From Flemingiibacterium sp045634005 (lineage in GTDB: Bacteria; Bacillota; Clostridia; Oscillospirales; CAG-272): a stretch of 8,932 nucleotides of DNA. The stretch's first letter is position 1, and each line of letters begins with the position of its first letter. The position numbers and the translations under genes were made by a program. The stretch covers positions 1-8,932 of the forward strand of contig JAZQZL010000044.1 in assembly GCA_045634005.1 (NCBI GenBank), in the 5' to 3' direction. Below are positions 6,228 through 8,932 of the stretch, piece by piece. Below the pieces are notes generated by a model, which ran no database searches, had not been told where the DNA came from, and worked only from the letters and a program-made list of their open reading frames with translations.

Positions 6228-8474
6228 ATGAAAAAAATATATGCGTTCTTAATAACAGCCTCCGCCTTGCTTACTCTCGCAAGCTGCTCACATACGCATA
6301 CCCCCGTCATTTCCCCTGCGGTCGCACCAACGTGTACCCAACCGGGACTGACTGAGGGCACGCACTGCTCCGGATGCGGCGAGGCTATTTTTGCACAGTC
6401 GCTCGTGCCCAAGCGCGGACACACCGTCATTATCGACGAGGCTGTTGAGGCAACCTGCCTTAATGAGGGCCTTACCGAGGGCTCGCACTGCTTTGTTTGT
6501 AAAGCGGTGCTCGTAGAGCAGGAGGTCATTCCCAAGACCGGTCACAACATAACTATGCTCAAAGCGCTTGAGCCCACCTGCTCGTCCGAAGGACACACCG
6601 CAGGTGAGGGTTGCTCCGTTTGCGGTATGATGGTAGACGAAAGCGAAATGATCGCAAAGCTTCCTCACACCGAGGTAACTGTTCCCGCTGTCAGCCCTAC
6701 CTGCACCGCCGAAGGACGCACTGCCGGTAAGATGTGCTCCGTCTGCGGCGAGGTAACCGACGAGGGTGAAGCGGTAGCAACGGTTCCCCATACGGAGGTA
6801 GCGCGTCCTGAAATCGCCCCCACCTGCACTGCAGAGGGCCGCACCGAGGGCAAAGAATGCTCCGTCTGCGGCGAGATAACCGACGAGGGTGAAATCATAG
6901 CAAAGCTTCCTCACACAGAGGTAACTGTTCCTGCTGTCAGCCCTACCTGTACCGCCGAAGGACGCACGGAAAGTAAGGAGTGCTCGGTTTGCGGTGAGAT
7001 ACTTGCTTCCTATGAGGTCGTCGCGCGTCTTGCACACACAGAAACCGAGTTTGACGCTATCGAGCCCACCTGTACCGAAGAAGGTCGAACAAAGGGTATC
7101 AGCTGCTCGGTTTGCGGCGAGATAATTTCCGGGGGTACTACTGTAGAGGCGCTCGGTCACAGCGAGGTCATCGACAAAGCTGTTGACGCGACCTACACCG
7201 AAACGGGTCTTACCGAAGGAAGTCACTGCGATCGCTGCGGTGAGGTACTTATAGCACAGGCAACCGTACCTGTGCTCGAGAAGGCTAACGTCAATTACCC
7301 GCTCGGCTACATCACTAAAGCGCCCACCACTATAAAAACCAAACACCTCGAGCTCAAAATAGACCCTAACGTATACGTTCCCGGTAATTTAGTTGAGGTG
7401 CTTGATACTATAACAAGCGTTATGGAAACCGTAAGCGGTATGAAGTTCGAGGGCAACCCCAACTACCGCTCAAAGTTCGGCATTTGGAATGCAAATTCGA
7501 TATCCGAGCTTACGCTCGTAGAGGTTGAAAAGAGCGACATTGACGCCGAATATAACAGCGCATATGCCTCCTCAACCGGAGCAGTCATCTCCTCCGGGGA
7601 TATTATAAATCTCAGCACGCTTATCCACGAATGCTCACACGTGCTTCAGTCACGCCAGTCGAAATGGCACTACTGCACCTGGGCAATGGAAGCCATATCA
7701 AACTATACGGTATATAAGACACAACTCTATATCATCGAGAATTACCCCAATCTTGCTGAATTCGTCGATTCTCCCGTACAGTCTATACGCGATATGAGTG
7801 TAAATGATTACAGCGAGATCTACAAGCACTCTATGGAGTACTGGATAGATAACGTATTTGAGGGCTCCGGAAATAAGAATTACGCTATCGGCTTCCGACT
7901 CGCATGGTTCCTCGACGAAACCTACGGCGACTACACCAAGTGGATCTTCGCACTTGAGGAAAGCTATCCCTTCGCTGATAACAGCACCAACACAGATCAG
8001 CTTTCCAAGGAAAAGATACTCGAGGCATTCTACCTTGCTTACGGAGAGAGCGTATTCGACGACTTCTATGCTTGGCTCAAGAACAATGAGGAACGCACTA
8101 ACACAGAAATGTTCACAGTCGATCTTCGCGAGGCTGATACGATAGCAGTATATCCAAAAGTTTTTTGGCTCGGCACCGAATACAAGCCCTCCCTCACCAA
8201 GTTCTACGCAGAGTACGGCATTTTGTACCGCGACCTTTATATCTCACTTGAGCCCGGAAACCAATACCTCACCGAGTATAAGGGCAGAACGTACGAAAAG
8301 CTCACGCTTTTGGTTAATGAAGGCGTAACCGTAAAGCTCTTTGACGAAAACGGTTACTATATCCGAACCGACTCCGGTGATAGCATCGATCTCACCGGCG
8401 TAAGCGTCGTAAAGCTCGAGGGTGAAGGCAAGCTCATTCGATTTGAGATAACAGGATTTACCGATCCCAAGTAA
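6228..8474 (+). CDS. Lipoprotein with eight 41-residue Cys/His repeats and an HExxH metallopeptidase-like domain
   Basis: The product has 748 residues. Residues 1-20 form a lipoprotein signal peptide with lipobox L17-A-S-C20, so the mature protein should be lipid-anchored outside the cytoplasmic membrane. Residues 29-356 are eight exact 41-residue repeats, each with Cys at unit positions 8, 19 and 22 and His at 37, except the last. Residues 357-748 form a separate domain with IHECSH at 466-471, a zinc-peptidase HExxH motif. Glu488 in MEAISNY, 17 residues later, is a good third zinc ligand. This arrangement resembles gluzincins, including the basic-secretory-protein type. A beta-rich tail lies after about 640. 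I cannot name a substrate; cell-wall or extracellular protein cleavage is an inference. The start is set by AGAGGG ten bases upstream and the good signal peptide; an out-of-frame ATG at 6218 is not used. It is preceded by two promoters and followed by a terminator. Confidence 0.9.
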   Translation: MKKIYAFLITASALLTLASCSHTHTPVISPAVAPTCTQPGLTEGTHCSGCGEAIFAQSLVPKRGHTVIIDEAVEATCLNEGLTEGSHCFVCKAVLVEQEVIPKTGHNITMLKALEPTCSSEGHTAGEGCSVCGMMVDESEMIAKLPHTEVTVPAVSPTCTAEGRTAGKMCSVCGEVTDEGEAVATVPHTEVARPEIAPTCTAEGRTEGKECSVCGEITDEGEIIAKLPHTEVTVPAVSPTCTAEGRTESKECSVCGEILASYEVVARLAHTETEFDAIEPTCTEEGRTKGISCSVCGEIISGGTTVEALGHSEVIDKAVDATYTETGLTEGSHCDRCGEVLIAQATVPVLEKANVNYPLGYITKAPTTIKTKHLELKIDPNVYVPGNLVEVLDTITSVMETVSGMKFEGNPNYRSKFGIWNANSISELTLVEVEKSDIDAEYNSAYASSTGAVISSGDIINLSTLIHECSHVLQSRQSKWHYCTWAMEAISNYTVYKTQLYIIENYPNLAEFVDSPVQSIRDMSVNDYSEIYKHSMEYWIDNVFEGSGNKNYAIGFRLAWFLDETYGDYTKWIFALEESYPFADNSTNTDQLSKEKILEAFYLAYGESVFDDFYAWLKNNEERTNTEMFTVDLREADTIAVYPKVFWLGTEYKPSLTKFYAEYGILYRDLYISLEPGNQYLTEYKGRTYEKLTLLVNEGVTVKLFDENGYYIRTDSGDSIDLTGVSVVKLEGEGKLIRFEITGFTDPK
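6312..7295 (+). repeat. Eight in-phase 123-bp tandem repeats (41 residues each)
   Basis: The repeats cover residues 29-69, 70-110, 111-151, 152-192, 193-233, 234-274, 275-315 and 316-356 with no length change. The consensus runs PTCTxEGRTxGxxCSVCGE, then a variable stretch, then HTEV. The pattern C-x10-C-x2-C-x14-H could bind one metal ion per unit; this is an inference. Unit 8 has Tyr for the first Cys and Lys for the His, as if it were a capping unit. Units 4 and 6 are the most alike at DNA level. Confidence 0.95.
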
Positions 8475-8481
8475 AAAGCAA

Positions 8482-8510
8482 ACCTGCAAGCATTGCTTGC
8501 AGGTGTTTTA
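8482..8510. terminator. Terminator shared by convergent genes
   Basis: ACCTGCAAGC (8482-8491) and GCTTGCAGGT (8495-8504) form a perfect inverted repeat (a 9-bp stem with a 5-nt loop in practice). It is followed by GTTTTATTTAT on the plus strand, ending the lipoprotein transcript. On the minus strand the stem is followed by TTTGCTTTTTAC, a weaker U-tract, so it may also end the convergent gene, whose stop codon is only 14 bases away. Confidence 0.85.
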
Positions 8511-8517
8511 TTTATAA

Positions 8518-8932
8518 TTATATTTCCTTTAAAAGTATACACGAATGGTTTGGCATTGTGAATACGGTATCCGTAACCGTTCCGACGAGCTCACCGTCGT
8601 GCTCGGCATCAAGCAGATACATCTCGAACTCGCCCTCGCGTCCGAAATCCGCCTTAATTTCCTTGGTAGGAGCCCCGTCGTCCTCGTTGTAGTGCGTCAG
8701 CACGCAGAGTATCTTGCCGTCCTTCCCCTTGCCGCAGAGCGTATGTATTCCACTCGGCGCTTCGCACGGAACGTACGACTCCATATCGTAAAACATACCG
8801 TACCAATAAAGTGGATAGTATCCCTTTTTAGGGTCGCAGGTGTAGTAGTCGAACGCACCGCACCAAACGCTCGGACGGGTATCGTAATACATCAGCATAT
8901 CGATGTCAGGCGAAGCCTGTGCCGCAGATATG
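8518..8932 (-). CDS. C-terminal end of a probable glycoside hydrolase (5' part off the window)
   Basis: The frame is open from the right edge to TAA at 8518, giving at least 137 residues. An internal ATG at 8898 is probably not the start, because the frame continues upstream without a stop (ISAAQASPDID precedes it). The stretch DMLMYYDTRPSVWCGAFDYY, then KKGYYPLYWYGMFYDM, resembles the end of the catalytic barrel in GH39-like or related clan-A glycoside hydrolases, where an aromatic-rich segment leads into a beta-sandwich. The remaining 80 residues look like such a beta domain. The assignment is by resemblance only: the catalytic Glu residues would lie in the missing part. The gene converges on the lipoprotein gene and probably shares its terminator. 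The family is uncertain; that this is a real protein is not. Confidence 0.55.
   Translation of the reverse strand, partial: ISAAQASPDIDMLMYYDTRPSVWCGAFDYYTCDPKKGYYPLYWYGMFYDMESYVPCEAPSGIHTLCGKGKDGKILCVLTHYNEDDGAPTKEIKADFGREGEFEMYLLDAEHDGELVGTVTDTVFTMPNHSCILLKEI

Noticed and set aside
6288..7346. 352-codon minus-strand frame opposite the lipoprotein repeats
   Set aside because: It is a periodic shadow of the 123-bp repeats; the plus strand has the signal peptide, ribosome binding site, promoter and domain motifs.

Overview
The window reads as a chromosomal segment of an anaerobic, low-to-moderate-GC Firmicute of the class Clostridia, probably gut-associated. This is an inference from the style of the proteins (Clostridia-type heterodimeric ABC exporters, a PyrP-like NCS2 uracil permease, a lipoprotein with Cys-rich tandem repeats), from strong AGGAGG-type ribosome binding sites, and from near-consensus sigma-A promoters. 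Species cannot be read from the sequence.

Left part (1-3410, minus strand): an ABC exporter operon. The first gene (3255 to 1504) and the second (from 1511, running off the left edge) overlap by 8 bases and encode two half-transporters. The first carries a degenerate ATP site (Walker A Gly to Ser, Asp in place of the catalytic Glu, Gln in place of the switch His). The second has a canonical Walker A. This is the signature of an asymmetric heterodimeric multidrug-type exporter of the TM287/TM288 or LmrCD kind. A 17-bp-spaced promoter and a perfect 16-bp palindrome between it and the ribosome binding site suggest control by a MarR-like repressor not present here.

Middle (3375-5512, minus strand): a uracil salvage operon. 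It holds a uracil permease (uraA/pyrP type) followed 32 bases later by uracil phosphoribosyltransferase (upp), with a consensus promoter in front and a clean intrinsic terminator behind. The permease imports uracil and Upp converts it with PRPP to UMP.

Intergenic block (5417-6227, about 810 bases without an intact gene): this is the least ordinary stretch. Besides the uraA promoter it holds a complete minus-strand transcription unit of about 400 nt, with a promoter at 5951-5979 and a 19-bp-stem terminator ending near 5541. It has a Shine-Dalgarno sequence and an ATG, but the third codon is a stop and no frame stays open for long. It may be an unrecognised non-coding RNA or the relic of a small gene. 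Diverging from it on the plus strand are two promoters, with a hairpin plus U-tract lying exactly at the start of the first transcript. Between about 5985 and 6050 I see nothing more.

Right part (6228-8932): a plus-strand 748-residue lipoprotein with eight exact 41-residue Cys/His repeats followed by an HExxH (gluzincin-type) metallopeptidase-like domain. Its terminator is shared with a convergent, truncated minus-strand gene that looks like the C-terminal end of a glycoside hydrolase. Both may act on material outside the cell, but nothing in the window links them further.
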